A DNA stretch of 64,000 nt from Amyelois transitella (taxonomy: Eukaryota > Arthropoda > Insecta > Lepidoptera > Pyralidae), in NCBI RefSeq assembly GCF_032362555.1, contig NC_083511.1, forward strand, positions 12,013,501 to 12,077,500, written 5' to 3'. The position numbers were made by a program, and so were the translations under genes. The notes beneath the pieces are model-generated. The model had not been told where the DNA came from and made no database searches. It saw nothing but the letters and a program-made list of their open reading frames with translations. Shown here piece after piece: positions 20,301-32,600 of this stretch. The stretch's first letter is position 1, and every line of letters begins with the position of its first letter.

Positions 20301-23300
20301 AGCTGGTGATGATCAGCGCGAACAGCCACCAGCAGCTCGCCACGGCGCGGGTGCCGTACGCTCTGCGGCGGGATATTGTGTGTGATCATAAAGAAATATA
20401 ACCAAAGACAAATTTAACATGTTTATAATTAAACACAAGATAAAATTATATTGTGTAAAATCATTTTTGAAATGAGAAACATGAAAAATATTCACGATCA
20501 ACAAAGTGACAAAGTGTTGGAGCTCGCCATGTCATGTCATGCTCACTAGTGTTCCAACTGGTGGGGCCCTCCGATATGGTTGAGAATTTTTCATGGAAAA
20601 GATATGGAGTTCTATTCTCAATCACTGATAAAAGTGTAGAGTTTTCATAAGACAACAGTGGAACAAGCTTTACGTGACCTACACGGGAGCTATTTCGGAG
20701 CCTTGCAGTAGCACAGCGCCCAGGTTGAACCACAAGGCGTTGGCCAGCGTGAACTGGTTCTCCAGCGCTTCTACTTCATCATGGCAAGGGTAGGGGTTCT
20801 GCCACTCCTCGGGGCAGAGGCGCCCCACCACATATAGCAGCAGCGAGGTGCCCAAGTAGGCGAAACCTAGGCAGAGCCAAACCTGTAAGGTTAAATGTGA
20901 AAATAGGAATATACATAAACAGTAAAAAAATTGTCTGTACATTGAGTATAAGTATTTTCAAAAGACATAATTATGAATTTGAAAAAAACGTCTGTCTGTT
21001 TGTATGCTTGTTTTACACAATAATCTCCGGAACTACTGAACGGATTTGAATGAAACTTTTTTTGGTTGTAGAGCTCTTATGCCTGACCAACATACATGGT
21101 ATAATTTATTTTGGAATTTGGAACAGCTGATCGATATCATTTCGATAACCATAACAACTCAGCTCAACTATAAGAAATATCGAAATGACGTTTTAGTAAA
21201 AGTTGTTCAACCTGATGAGCATTTTCTGTTGGCGTATAAAAGTCGAAGATCTGGAACACCTGATGCAGAACCATTATGAACTAGATAAATCATCCGAATC
21301 ATGGAAAAGACGTCTTAACAAAAGTTGTTCAACCAGATGAGTATTTTCTTTTGGCGAAAAAGCTTGGTTTTGGCTTTCAGTCTTTCGGGACTGTTGTCTT
21401 TGTCTACTCGGCAAGGGATATAGACGTGATTATATGTATGTATGTCTATGTCAAAGTGTTCACTATGAAGTAAAGGATGGATGCATTTCTGTTGGCATTC
21501 AATATAAGCTAAGTACAAGATGATATGCGTGTCTAAGAATTGAAGAGGTAGACCGAAAAAAGGTAGAGAAAAGTAGGAAAGCGAACCTCAGGCGTCATAG
21601 CACGGTGGCGGAGACGCTCGGCGAGAGACAGATGACAACATCTTTGGGAGCCTACGTTCTGCAGTGGTCGAGACGACGACGGTTGTTACCTACCGAGTTG
21701 GAGAACGGCAGCAGGAAGGCGAACAGCTCCGGCTCCGGCTCCTCGGCCTTGCGGAACAGGATCGTGATGCCCAGGTTCATGAAGGGCGTGGTGAAGTCTA
21801 CCACCGTCTCCCGCTGCGCCGTGATCGTCAGGTCTGTGATCGCGAAGTCGATATCCTGGTGTCCAAACATTATAATGGCATCTCAAATACAGGTAGCATT
21901 AAACCTTTGTGGCGCAGCGGTAGTGCGCTAGTCTGTGACACAGTATTTCCCGGGTTCGAGTCATCATGAGAAACTTTATTTTTCTGTTTAATGGATTGGA
22001 TGTTGGATGTTTATCTATATAGGTACGCTTTTATTATAAAATTTAGTATCTTTAAGTTATCTCGCCGTGTGGTTCCCGGCACTTAAGAAAACTTAAAATA
22101 AACTAAACTAATAAACTTGAGATTCTACTTTTAGGCGATGGGCTAAGTAGCAACCTGTCATTATTTGAATCTCAATTAGACGTGACTATATGTATGTATG
22201 TTGAGTTATCTCGTGGCACAAGTTTCAAACTTACTCCGAGGCTTACTCAATCTGTGTAAATCTATCTTTGTGTAGCAGTCGGGCCTGAAACCCTGTGCGC
22301 ATCCAGTTGCCGCTGCGTGTTACCGGTTCGTTGATGAGCCTGCCCGTCATGCCGTCCCACCGCTGGGCGCCCTCGTCGTACTTGCCGTACTGGCCGTCCG
22401 CCTGCTCCTCGAACGTGTAGTTGAAGTGCAGGTGCTCGGCCAGCCGCTCGATCAGCTCGATGCAGTACCCTGCCGAGAATGCTGCTCATTGCTTCAGGTT
22501 GCTTTGGAATTAACGATCTGATGTATTCAGAGGTGCAGCTATTAGTTGCGTCAACTGACTCGTGATGTGAGGTTATTTTTTGGATTGATTTATGTTTGAA
22601 GCCATAGAAAATTTAAATAAAATGGGCAAGTGCGAAACGGATTCGCGCGCGAAGGGTCCGTTACCTTCTAGGTGCGGAACACAAGTCATAAATAAATTAT
22701 AGCTTTGATATTCGCGCGCGTTTCCAATATTTTCACACTTCATACAAAATAGCGCAATGTGATGTGCGCGTGCGACGCCGCTTCTTCAGGTAGACTTTGA
22801 AAATACCTTCGTAGCGCTCGTTTCCGGATAATCTCTCGGTAGACTCCTTCACCATCACGTACGGAGAATTCTGTTGGGAAATAATATTATCGTCAATAAA
22901 TTTTCTGATATTTTGTATTTAAACATTTTGTCAGAATAAATTTAAGACATGTACTTATTCAGAATATTTTAATTTCCTTATGTTTTAATTTCCTTGTCAA
23001 ATAAAAGTTAAAACATGACTTTTTCTACTATGGTACTTGTTCCTTGCATTGGTACTTCTTTCGCTTTATCTTCAGCCACAGCCTGTCTGATTCTCGTCCT
23101 CGACGTACGACATCAGTCTTCTCAGCCTTTTCTTTTACATATAACCATTCTCGTTCTCGACTCACTGCTTCTTTAGTCAGTCCTACCTAAATCCCAAATT
23201 AGATATATACTCGTGTCCGCAACACAGCTCCCTATTCGCGACATTCTTTTTTTTGCGAACCGAAATAGTTGGGAATTGCCTGCCGCGTCTCTCTATAAGC

Positions 23301-26300
23301 ATTATTAAGTTCCACTTCAGGCCTCTACCATCAGGCAGATTGTGGTAAAACCCACTCAAATTTCCGATGAAAAATACTAACGAGAGCAATCAAAACCGTG
23401 AAGGTCCTATTCTCCATGGAGTCGGCGGGGCGGTCGGGCGCGGGCCGGGCGCGGCGCCGCCACGCCACGCCGGCGCGCGGCGCCCACTCGCCCGCGCGCC
23501 GCAGCCCGCCGCCGCGCGCCAGCTCCGCCACGCCCAGCCGCACGGAGCGCCGCCCGCCGTCCGCCTCCCACGACGCGCCGCCGCCGCTCACGCACAGCGA
23601 CGCGTTCCATTCCTCCTATAATTATAACATACGTGCTGCGTGCCTGATAACATACATCAAGACAAAACCAAGATTAACCTTACTGAGAGCAATTCGTCTT
23701 GAAAAGACTCAGAGGTGAAGTCTACTTACTGACTGTAATAGAACCCAATCAAGCCAACATCTGCAAGTACAGACAAAGAAACGGACACTCACCGATCTTA
23801 TATAATTAATCAGCGACCCCGCATGAAAAGAGCCCCGCCCGCGTTCGCAGTCGCCCGGGGGCGCCGGGCCCAGCGCCAGGCGGTCGAGCGCGGCGCCGAG
23901 CAGCACGGCGCCGTCGTACGCCAGCACGAGCGCCGTGGGCGGCGCGCGCAGCACCCGCGACACCTCCGCGGACACGTCGGCGGCGCCTGACAGCCGGGAC
24001 AGGTAAGCCGCCTTCCATTTGCTGAGCATTGACCTCATGCCTTCTGACTCGGGATCGAAAAGCTGGAATGCTGAAATATAACAAAAATAAGACATAGTAT
24101 AATAATAATATTATACTAAGAGACAAATACAATGCATTATTTAACATATAAAATTTACTATGCATTATTTTCATGCCTCCCGATGGATTACTATTTTCCA
24201 AAATCAAGATAGAATTATCATATTCATGGATTATCCAATGGTTTGGGTCCTGCCCGACGTTACTAACAATAGCCCCAACGCTGGTCTATGGAAAGTAACT
24301 CAGCAGAGACAAAAGTAGCCCATTTTAAAGGTGTAAATTAGAATATCATACATACTAAAATTTGGAGTCACAGAATATGTTTGTACGAGTAGTAAATACC
24401 TTAGCTCCAAAGCAAATGAGTTACTTTATTTGTTCGTAGTTGTGCAGAGCTACGCCGCTTTATACCTACATATATGTATATATATATATTCTGGGCGCGA
24501 AGTTCGCGGAACCTGTTACAGAACGTCGACTCACTGGTAATATTCGCTCCTCCGTGGCTGTAGGGTTCCAAGGCCTGGGTGTGCAAGTCCAGGGTGAGCA
24601 GGATGTAGGAGTGCGTGTCCGCGAGCAGGCCCACGCGCTGCGCCGCGTCCAGCACGCGCGCGCAGCACGCCGCGGAGCACCACACGATGAAGTTCATCGC
24701 GCCCGATTTCTTCAGCAAGAGAAGTAGGTTCCTAAAATATAAGTAGATTCGTTCATATTTTAAGACCTGAATTCAGAATAGGACTGTTCTAGTTGCTCTA
24801 GTTTGTTCTGCCGCTTCTTCTGAACTAGCTAACTACGCACCTCAAATAGAGTGATTTTCCACCCTAGTTCAGACTGTGCTATATTTTGCACTTCATTATT
24901 ATAAGTCATGTTAATTTTTATATTATGCTAATTGAATAAAGATTTATTATTATTTAAAATATAATCTAATATATCGATATCGGAACTGACTCTGATGCGT
25001 AGGAAATGACCAAGGAAATTTCCAACATGTGAAGTTTCAGCAGTTCAGCCGTTTGTTTGTTCTCTCGTTCTAGCTGGGCCCTGCAGCTCGCACCTGAGCA
25101 GCGCCTCGTCGCGCGGCGGCGGCAGCATGCGCGGGAGCAGCTCGAGCGCGGCGCTGTCGGGCGCGATCAGGGCCGCGCCCGCCGCGCTGCCCTCGTACAG
25201 GAACACGGCGCGGCGCCAGCCCTTCGCCTCGCACAGCTCCGAGCACACCTGTGCATAAAGCCACCTACTGAGACAAAATCTATATGTGTAAACATTTATT
25301 TTACACATTTGGCAGTTGGCAGAGCCAACAGTCTCAACTTATTTTTTATTTTTTATTACATTTATCCTCATCCATATAAAGAATCGAAGCTTAGATATTT
25401 ATTGTCACAAAAGACCACGTTTTCATGAGTCCAAACTTAAAAATTAAAAATTCGCCTCGTTCACGCGCCTCTGCTCTGTTGCACCCAGGTAACACATTCA
25501 CTGTCTACGTTTTTATCTTGACCACTTTAAATTACGTATACCAGCTGTGCCCGCGACTTCGTCCGCGTGAAATAGTTATTTTGAGCATAATTGAAGCCCT
25601 CAAGGATGAATTTTTTTTAATTACTCCAAATAGTTGCAGCGTAATGTTATATAGCCTTAAGCCTTCCTCGATAAATGGTCTATTCAATGCAAAAAGATTT
25701 TTTTAATTCGAACCCGTAGTTCCTGAGATTAGCACGTTCAAACAAACAAACTCTTCAGCTTTATTAGTAAGTATTAGTGTTCAATTCGCGAACTACGATA
25801 TTAGAGCTTCACAACAAATAAAAACGCACACACACTTTAAATTATATATATTGTAAAATAAAAGCGACCTAAAATTATCTCTTTGATGAACTATTGCGTA
25901 GTTAGTTTTTGATATTCAAATTTTTTCACTCAAGTTCCTTAATAAAAAAACTAAACATGTAACTTTTTATAACTGGCCAGTAACATGTGAAAAAGAGGTT
26001 GATACTATTTAATGTATGGACTTAAATTGACAAATAGTAGGAAATGAAGCGATTCTTTACATAAATTTCAACAATTAGTATAGATTTACGTTCTTGTAAT
26101 GTTTTTAAATCTGTGTCGTACTTACAATTAAATACATTATTTTAAGCTTATGATGTTCCATAAAATAAGGTGTAACCTGGGTTTACATTTTTTATGTCAG
26201 ACGCTAGATTGTGCGCCTTCGAAGGTACTTAATTGACTTTTTTTATAGTTCGTCTTGGGTAGAACCAATTTGTAGTAAAAAAAACACACAAGTTTTTTTT

Positions 26301-28094
26301 AATAATATTTATTATGCAGTTCCCGCGTCATTCTCTTTTTTTAATAATATTTTTTACAGGTGGCCTGGTTTAACTTATTGAATTTGTTTCTTATTGCAAA
26401 GAGGTTGAGTGACTGTGTATATATACAGATTATTTGTATTTTTTTGAAAAAAGTTATTGAATAGGGATAGTGAAAAACAACTTTATAATTTTATTTTAAA
26501 TAGTTTGAAATTTAGCTAAATAAGTTTTCGTGGTACTGGCTTATTTTCTATAATGTAAATCATGTATGATTTTACAAGAGAATTAGAAATATACTTAGAC
26601 CGCATGTGACGTTGAATAATTTTGAAATATAGGACCAATTAGTGCGGAGAGTTAATCTTTTATGTGCTCAATTACTTAAATTTCCCGTTTAAACACATTA
26701 TCAATGAGTTACAGGGATAAAGACCCGAGTATATAATTACTTTAAATACCTAAGTACACATATGTTGAAATACCATTAATTACCTGTGCGAGTACAGTTG
26801 GGTGTGGGTGCATAGCGAGCGCGTCTCCGTTAGTGTTGTGCCCGTCGTCCAGCAGCAGGAGCGGCAAGCCTGCGCGCGCGCCGGCCTCGGAGCCCAGCGC
26901 CGCCGCCAGCGCGCCCCCGCCCAGGGCCACGCCCATTGCTCCTGCGCGCGCCTGCAATCACCGGCGTATTCATAAATGTTGTATAGGTATGTAAAATGTA
27001 ACTTGTATCAAGATACCGCAATTACAGCGTCACTCACTATTCCTCCACTCTACTACCGACCCTCTGGTTATTGTAGAAGAATAAAAATACCGAGTTTTAT
27101 GCCTTCCACATTTCTAAACACCAGGTTTTCTATCCTCCATTCCTTTCAAACTGGTATCACGTCATTTTTTGTTACCGCCAATCTGTCCCCTAAAATCTTC
27201 TAGGGCTTTCCATGAGAGTTCACAAGGCGTTTTTTTTTTTCTGTTTGGTTAACCTCTGAGAGAGGGAGCTAGAATATCCCTCTCATGTCATCATTACACA
27301 ACAGGATTACCTGTGAACAAATATGCGCGGGCACGGCTAATGGCTCATCGGGCTCAACGGGGGGCGCGGGAGGGGCGCCCGGGGCGCGGCCGCCCAGCGC
27401 CGCCGCCACCGCCGCCGCCAGCTGCTGCCCGCGCAGCGGGTCCGGCTCCGTTACACCTGGAAACAGTTTGCGACCGGGACTATTATCATCATCTCTTAGC
27501 GATGGTCTGATGTGTGTACCACTCACTCTGGAGAGGAACCCGGGGTCCGCTGTGACCACGATTTAACTGAGGTTTGATCATATCTTATACTATAGTTCGA
27601 CGATGTTTTCCCTGACCGTAAATCATCGCTTTACACAGCCAAGTATCACTAACAAGTTGCGCTTTACGGACCTCGGGCTATAAAAGAGAAGCTGCGTCAA
27701 TGTAGTCGGGAGTAAACCGAGATGTGGAATGGGTGTGGATGGATGTGAGACTGAAGTCTACAATTTAATCAAGAGATTGTTAATACAACCAAGATATCTT
27801 TATCCAATTCTCAAGCTTTATTAAATTAGGTTCAAGTTAGAGAAGTTTATTTGTTTATGATTACTAGGATGTGGGGTTTTTAACAGAAGCGTGCATTGAA
27901 GTTCAGATAAAGAAAAAATAACTTTTATTCATCCGATTGAGAACTGTTTTTATTTTTATAATTAGTCGAAAGAACATTGTGATTACACGATGCATTTCTA
28001 CACAAATTTAGTACAACTAACCAATAAATATTTCTGTTTGTCCTGCTGCGCACGCGACGCATATCAGCAGGAGGAGATGCGCGGGCGCAGACAT
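17380..28094 (-). CDS. Ionotropic glutamate receptor, kainate type
   Basis: Eighteen exons join in frame into 931 residues: 28022-28094, 27311-27456, 26784-26951, 25094-25248, 24535-24731, 23793-24070, 23382-23615, 22807-22870, 22324-22469, 21694-21855, 20683-20882, 20161-20362, 19590-19675, 19315-19396, 18922-18970, 18728-18843, 18028-18249 and 17380-17595. Order: signal peptide (MSAPAHLLLLICVACAAG), amino-terminal domain (about 20-400), ligand domain S1 (about 415-530), M1 (542-560), pore loop (592-605), M3 with SYTANL (629-634), S2 (about 645-785), M4 (802-826) and a Ser/Arg-rich cytoplasmic tail. Glutamate contacts appear intact: Thr499 and Arg502 in S1, Ser669-Thr670 and Glu715 in S2. 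The pore Q/R position is Leu600. Two donors are GTTAGT. The protein is a glutamate-gated cation channel subunit acting at the neuronal or muscle membrane. The kainate assignment rests on S1/S2 motifs; the amino-terminal domain is divergent. Confidence 0.93.
17665..17885. repeat. Interspersed repeat, unnamed family
   Basis: It shares the block ATCGTGAAAAAACGTGCACA with 44350-44385, and blocks GTCGCTTCGTGT and CGGGACTAA with 59030-59130. It lies in the last intron of the kainate receptor. No coding capacity. Confidence 0.5.
19141..19199. repeat. Intronic inverted repeat, 27-bp arms
   Basis: Arms 19141-19167 and 19173-19199 are complementary at 24 of 27 positions with a 5-nt loop. The core TAATTACTTTGTTAA is perfect. 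It sits in the intron between kainate receptor exons 19315-19396 and 18922-18970. A decayed palindromic element is likely. Confidence 0.75.
20005..20100 (-). repeat. 3' fragment of TATG-tailed retroposon
   Basis: Minus-sense copy starting in (CATA)n and running through the CCAACAGTCTTGAAAAGACT block, then truncated. Intronic. Confidence 0.7.
20980..21450 (+). repeat. Helitron and retroposon fragments in kainate receptor intron
   Basis: Positions 20980-21060 carry the Helitron block GGAACTACTGAACGGATTTG. Positions 21365-21447 carry the last 80 bp of a TATG-tailed retroposon ending TATATGTATGTATG. The sequence between is not recognised. Confidence 0.55.
21899..22025 (+). mobile_element. Degenerate tRNA-derived SINE
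   Basis: A plus-strand copy of the SINE at 8717-8978. The A-box-like GTGGCGCAGCGGTAG and B-box-like GGGTTCGAGTC are visible, but several bases between them are lost or changed. It starts about 45 bp upstream of receptor exon 21694-21855. Confidence 0.7.
22063..22200 (+). repeat. Internally deleted TATG-tailed retroposon
   Basis: The head CCGTGTGGTTCCCGGCACTT and the tail ATATGTATGTATG are both present, but about half of the body is missing. Both ends surviving suggests deletion after insertion. Confidence 0.75.
24780..24960 (+). repeat. Probable SINE with AT-rich tail
   Basis: It contains TTCTGCCGCTTCTTCTGAAC, related to ACCGCTTCTTCTGCAC in the insertion at 59961-60137, and ends in AATAAAGATTTATTATTATT. 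Intronic in the kainate receptor gene. Confidence 0.45.
25549..25775 (-). mobile_element. Non-autonomous Helitron, minus orientation
   Basis: The minus strand reads ACTAATAAAGCTGAAGAGTT, then a short (GTTT) run, and ends GCGGGCACAGCTGG, so the terminal CTAG has mutated. It is a shorter relative of the element at 6019-6674. Confidence 0.65.
25776..26783. other. AT-rich intron sequence, nothing recognised
   Basis: Long low-complexity T- and A-rich sequence between two kainate receptor exons. No repeat family, exon or RNA gene was recognised. Confidence 0.6.
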
Positions 28095-28215
28095 TTCGCG
28101 CGCGGAGCAGACTGTTTCTGTTGCGTTTCCCGACGTGTTACAGAAAGCGGCCGTCTATTTCGGACCCGTGACGTAACGCTGTGTCACAACCGCCAATCGC
28201 AGGGAACACAAACTG
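28095..28215 (-). promoter_or_regulatory. Candidate 5' UTR and promoter of kainate receptor with CRE-like site
   Basis: This GC-rich block lies directly upstream of the receptor start codon (28092-28094). It contains TGACGTAA at 28169-28176 (plus strand), a common variant of the cAMP-response element. No TATA box is evident. The regulatory role is inference. Confidence 0.35.
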
Positions 28216-28876
28216 AAACTCTTCTATGCAGGGTTATTTTAAAAAAGTTATTTGATTGATGGTTGATTTGGGTGACGGAACAGAACTAGTTTCCAAAGAA
28301 ATTGATATTAAAAATACCTAACAGTTAGATACTTAATATTTTTCTTCTTGCATATAAATTTTTAGATCATCTAAGTAGCATTTTATGTTTTTGTTTGGCA
28401 ATAAATTTCTTTTAAAAGTTGTCAAAAGCTACGTACCTAGAGACGAAGGAAATATGGTCAGTTTTAAAATAACGTCGTGTAGTGTAGTGTGTACACATAT
28501 ACTACCAACTTTTGCCTGCGACTTTGTCCGACCTTCTTTTTTCGCAATAAAAAGGTCCTCTTCCTCAGGGTCAACTCTATCTCTATATCAAATTTCATTT
28601 TAATCTGTTTTAGTGGTTTTTACAGTATTTTTTAGAGTATCACGGTATTATCTTTCTTAAAATTGGCGTCGGCAGATATTGATGACTCATTTATACATAC
28701 TTTCGGATCAACCTTTTTCAAATTCAAATTTTTATTTGCTTAATATGAGTAGGTACCATATAATAAATGATTTATCTATCTATCAATAAGGTCTTAAATT
28801 TATATAACAGATCAGATCAGATTAAATTTATATTACAAATGTTTGCATATTGTATAGTACTATATGAAACTAACTT

Positions 28877-29134
28877 ATACATACATATAATTCACATCTA
28901 TATCCCTTGCGGAGTAAACAGAGCCAACAGTCTTGAAAAGACTAATAGGCCAAGTTTAACTTTTGAATTATTGATAGTATCGAGATTTCAATAGTGACAG
29001 ATTGCTAGAAAATCGCTTAAAAGAAGAATCCCAAGTTCATAAGCCTATCCCTTAGTCGCCTTTTACGACATCCATGTGAAAGAGATGAAGTGGTCCTATT
29101 CTTTTTTCTATTTGTGCCGGGAACCGCACGGCAC
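28877..29134 (-). repeat. TATG-tailed hairpin-headed retroposon, full length
   Basis: Minus-strand copy in the 1.5-kb gap between the two glutamate receptor genes. The reading runs from GTGCCGTGCGGTTCCCGGCA to the (TATG) tail. Confidence 0.85.
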
Positions 29135-29556
29135 TTAACTAACTTTTACTATTAATTACTACAATTTTTCCCGGGTTGAAAGGTACTCTATGCCCTTCAG
29201 ACTCAACTCTGAATGATATATACCTATGCGAGACTAAGAGACCTACTTTCAAGATGATTGGTTCCGTAAATAACGCGTGAAGTTAGCTACTAACAAACTT
29301 ACTTTCGCATTCATAATATTATTATATTCGTTGGGATATAACTATTTAGTGTTTATTTTTAATAAAAACAATAGCCTAATACATACAGTAACTTCACAGC
29401 GGACGTCTTGAAGCGAAGCTGCGCGTACGTGCGAAGGGATACCTACGCCAGTTTGACACTAGTGACAATTATTATGAGAAAATCTCGACAGCAGTCCGCT
29501 CCGGTTTTTACCGGAGTAAAAGGTTTGCTAAATAATAAAATAATAATATTCAAATA

Positions 29557-29562
29557 TTTATT
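29557..29562 (-). terminator. Poly(A) signal of metabotropic glutamate receptor
   Basis: AATAAA on the minus strand, 52 nt beyond the stop codon at 29614-29616. It is the nearest canonical signal. Confidence 0.6.
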
Positions 29563-29613
29563 TCTATTTTCCGTTCGAGTAGTAGTTAATTATGCGGGTG
29601 GCACGGAATAAAG

Positions 29614-32600
29614 TCAGTGCAGGTCGGTAATGCCGGGGGGTATCGTGTGGTGGTGCTGCATCAGCACGATCAGCACGTCGGAGTACTCCTCGCCGTCGGC
29701 GCGCGCGCCGGCCGTGCGTAACACCCGCGCGCATGCGCCTGCCGCCGCGCAACTCTCCTCACGGCACGCCTCTCTCGTCTCCTCGGTTTGCACCGCTGCT
29801 GATGCTGATACTGTAAAAATGGATAAATGGAAACGTCGTCGCATATATTGCAAGTCTCATAAAATACTAAATTTACCATCAACGCCTGAAACGCGTGTGA
29901 AGTGTGTGAGCTAACTGCCTGACTTCTACGTATAAGTACGACATACATTAATCCCACCTAATTACTACCTAGCCATATATCAATACGTCTTTCTGCTTAT
30001 TATATTATGTATTTCGGTCAATTCGATTGATTGTTACCGCTTAAAAATTCGTATGTTTTACATACATACATACACATAATCACGTCTATATCCCTTGCCC
30101 TTCCCTTGATAGGGGTAGACAGAGCCAACAGTCTTGAAAAGACTGATAGGCTACATTGAGCTATTTGGCTTAATGATAGAATTGAGATTCAAATAGTGAA
30201 AGGTTGCTAGCCCGTCGCCTAAAAGAAGAATCCCAAGTTTATAAGCCTATCGCTTAGTCGCCTTTTATAACATCCATGGGAACGAGATGGAGTGGTCCTA
30301 TTCTTTTTTTATTGGTGCCGGGAACCACACGGCACGTAGCTCGTACGTTTTTTTGGTGTATATTTGTGTTAATTCTGGGACGTCATAATAAATTATAATA
30401 ATTATTTATTTCTTATTAGAGCTAAATCCCTATATAATGTTAGTCCTTGTCTATGTTACCTTTCTGTTTTGGCGGGGAGGTGGCGCACGCGACGTTAGCT
30501 TGCTCTTGATTGTCAGGGCGATATTTTCCGAGATGGCATCGAATCGAAGTGGCGGTTAGGAAATGCTGGCGCGTGTTGCGCGCAGGGCGGAACAAGCACA
30601 CGAAGACGCGCGGGCCGAGCGACAGCAGCACGCACGCGCCTGCCGAGAGGGACGCGCACGCGCCGAGCGTGGCCGTGCGCGCCTCGGCGGCGGCGTACAG
30701 CGGGAAGAACGCCAGCCACGTCACGCCGGTCGCGTACGCCGCCGCGCCCACGAAGCGCGTCTCGTTCAGGTTGTGTGGCAAACGACGAGTGCGAATCTGC
30801 CCAAAATAATTATGATGTATTTTTTTTACATGATTGAAAATATATTTATTCGAATTCAACCAGAATGTTGTGAAAGATACGACAATTATTAAGAGAACAG
30901 ATGTTTTTTTGGGCTGAACTAAAACATAACGTCAGTATTATATAATTATATCTATTTGAAAATAATATTATTTAATTATGTAAAAAAAATAATCTTAATT
31001 ATAGACTAAAAAGATAATTTAAATATTGACCCCTAGGAAGGGTTCCCATCACGCGGACTGTTGTATTGCAAAAATCACTGCGCAAAAAAGCTGCCCGCGC
31101 GAGGGTCACGTGTCACCTCCCTCAGACGTTTGCTGAGCGCCTTGTGAAGCTCCCGCGCGCCCTTGCCCCAAGGACCAAGTGTCTCGACACCAAAGAGCCG
31201 AGACAACTGATTATTGGTCTTCAACCATTTCCGGGTGTCCACCGCCACACTAGCCTGTTTACTGGTCTCGGGGAGGTAGAATGCCGCCAGCGTATCCAGA
31301 CCAGCGCGCAACCCATGCGCCAGGGTATCAAATCCCGTCGGGGTGCTTGCCGTCGTCTCCTACAATTTGAGCTCAAGGCCCACGACGACGTCGGCGCTGA
31401 CGAGCGCATGTGTGAAGCGGGCTCAAGAGTGGTTTAAAGGAAGATTGCTCAAAAACAAGCAGCGGAAGTGTTTTCGTTTTATAGTGGGAGGAAAGACTTG
31501 TTCACGGTAGATTTACATACAGCGAGTATCACACAGGCTGCAAGCAGTAGCAGTGCAGGCGCCAGCGGCGGCAGCTGAGCCTCGGCGCGCTCCCCGCCGC
31601 ACGCCAGCACGGCGCGGGCGCGCCCCGGGTGCAGCAGCACCGTCCCGGGCGGCCAGCGCGCCGCCGCCCACGCCGCCAGCACTGCGCCGGGAGAGCTCAG
31701 GCATACCCACATCCACACCTAGCAAAATTGTTACCTTACGTTACTTTTAAGAAAATGTTTGCGCACGGTCGAGTTCAAGATATGTGAAGCTTTTATTTTG
31801 TTATCGCAAACACAAGTTTTGTGTCAAGTAATTAACACAATTTGGAAAAATTTACTGTCGTCAAAAACCCGCAACAATCTGTATTTGGCATTATTCAGAT
31901 ATATCAATTTATTTGCGACATCATACGTACGGCGGTCTGATAATGTGGCTCCCGGCACTCTAGAATTGGACCACTCATATCTTTCCCATGGATCTCGCAA
32001 AAGATGACTAAGGGATAGGCTTTAAAATTCGGGATTCCTCATGTAGGTGATGGGCTAGCCTGTCACTATTTGAATTTCAATTCCATCATTAAGCTTAACG
32101 TGGCCTATCAGTCTTTTCTAGACTATTGACTCTGTCTACTCTGCAAGGGATATAAACGTATATGAGAGACAAGACCTGAGCGCGAGACGAGAGCAACCTA
32201 GGGCGTGAAGTCGGTCGTTTCTCCACCGCCGCCACGAGCCGAGCCACGCGTAACGTCCGCGCGAGGATCGCCGCGTACACGCCGCCCAGGGCCGGCGCCG
32301 CCGCCCGCACCGCGGCGCACGGCACCGCCGCCGGCCGCGCCGCCGCCGCCAGCGCCGCCACGTGGCAAGCCGCCGCTGCGCAGAGCAACATCACGCACAA
32401 CTCCCTTGAAGCTGACTTCACGACTGGCGTGTTCCTGTGACGCCAGAACGTGGTCGCGCACATCGCCACCGCGACCAGGCCGCTGGCGCCGGCAGCGCCC
32501 GCCACCGAGCGCGCCCATCTACCTCCGCTTCCCCATTCGATTGGTGATGGTAAGCAATCTGCAAGGATGGATTCACATTAAAATTATTTGCTAATTTTCT

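Noticed and set aside
32518-32520. Acceptor AG at 32519-32520 for metabotropic receptor exon 32176-32522
   Set aside because: It puts the membrane region out of frame with exon 35239-35426. The AG at 32523-32524 keeps frame.
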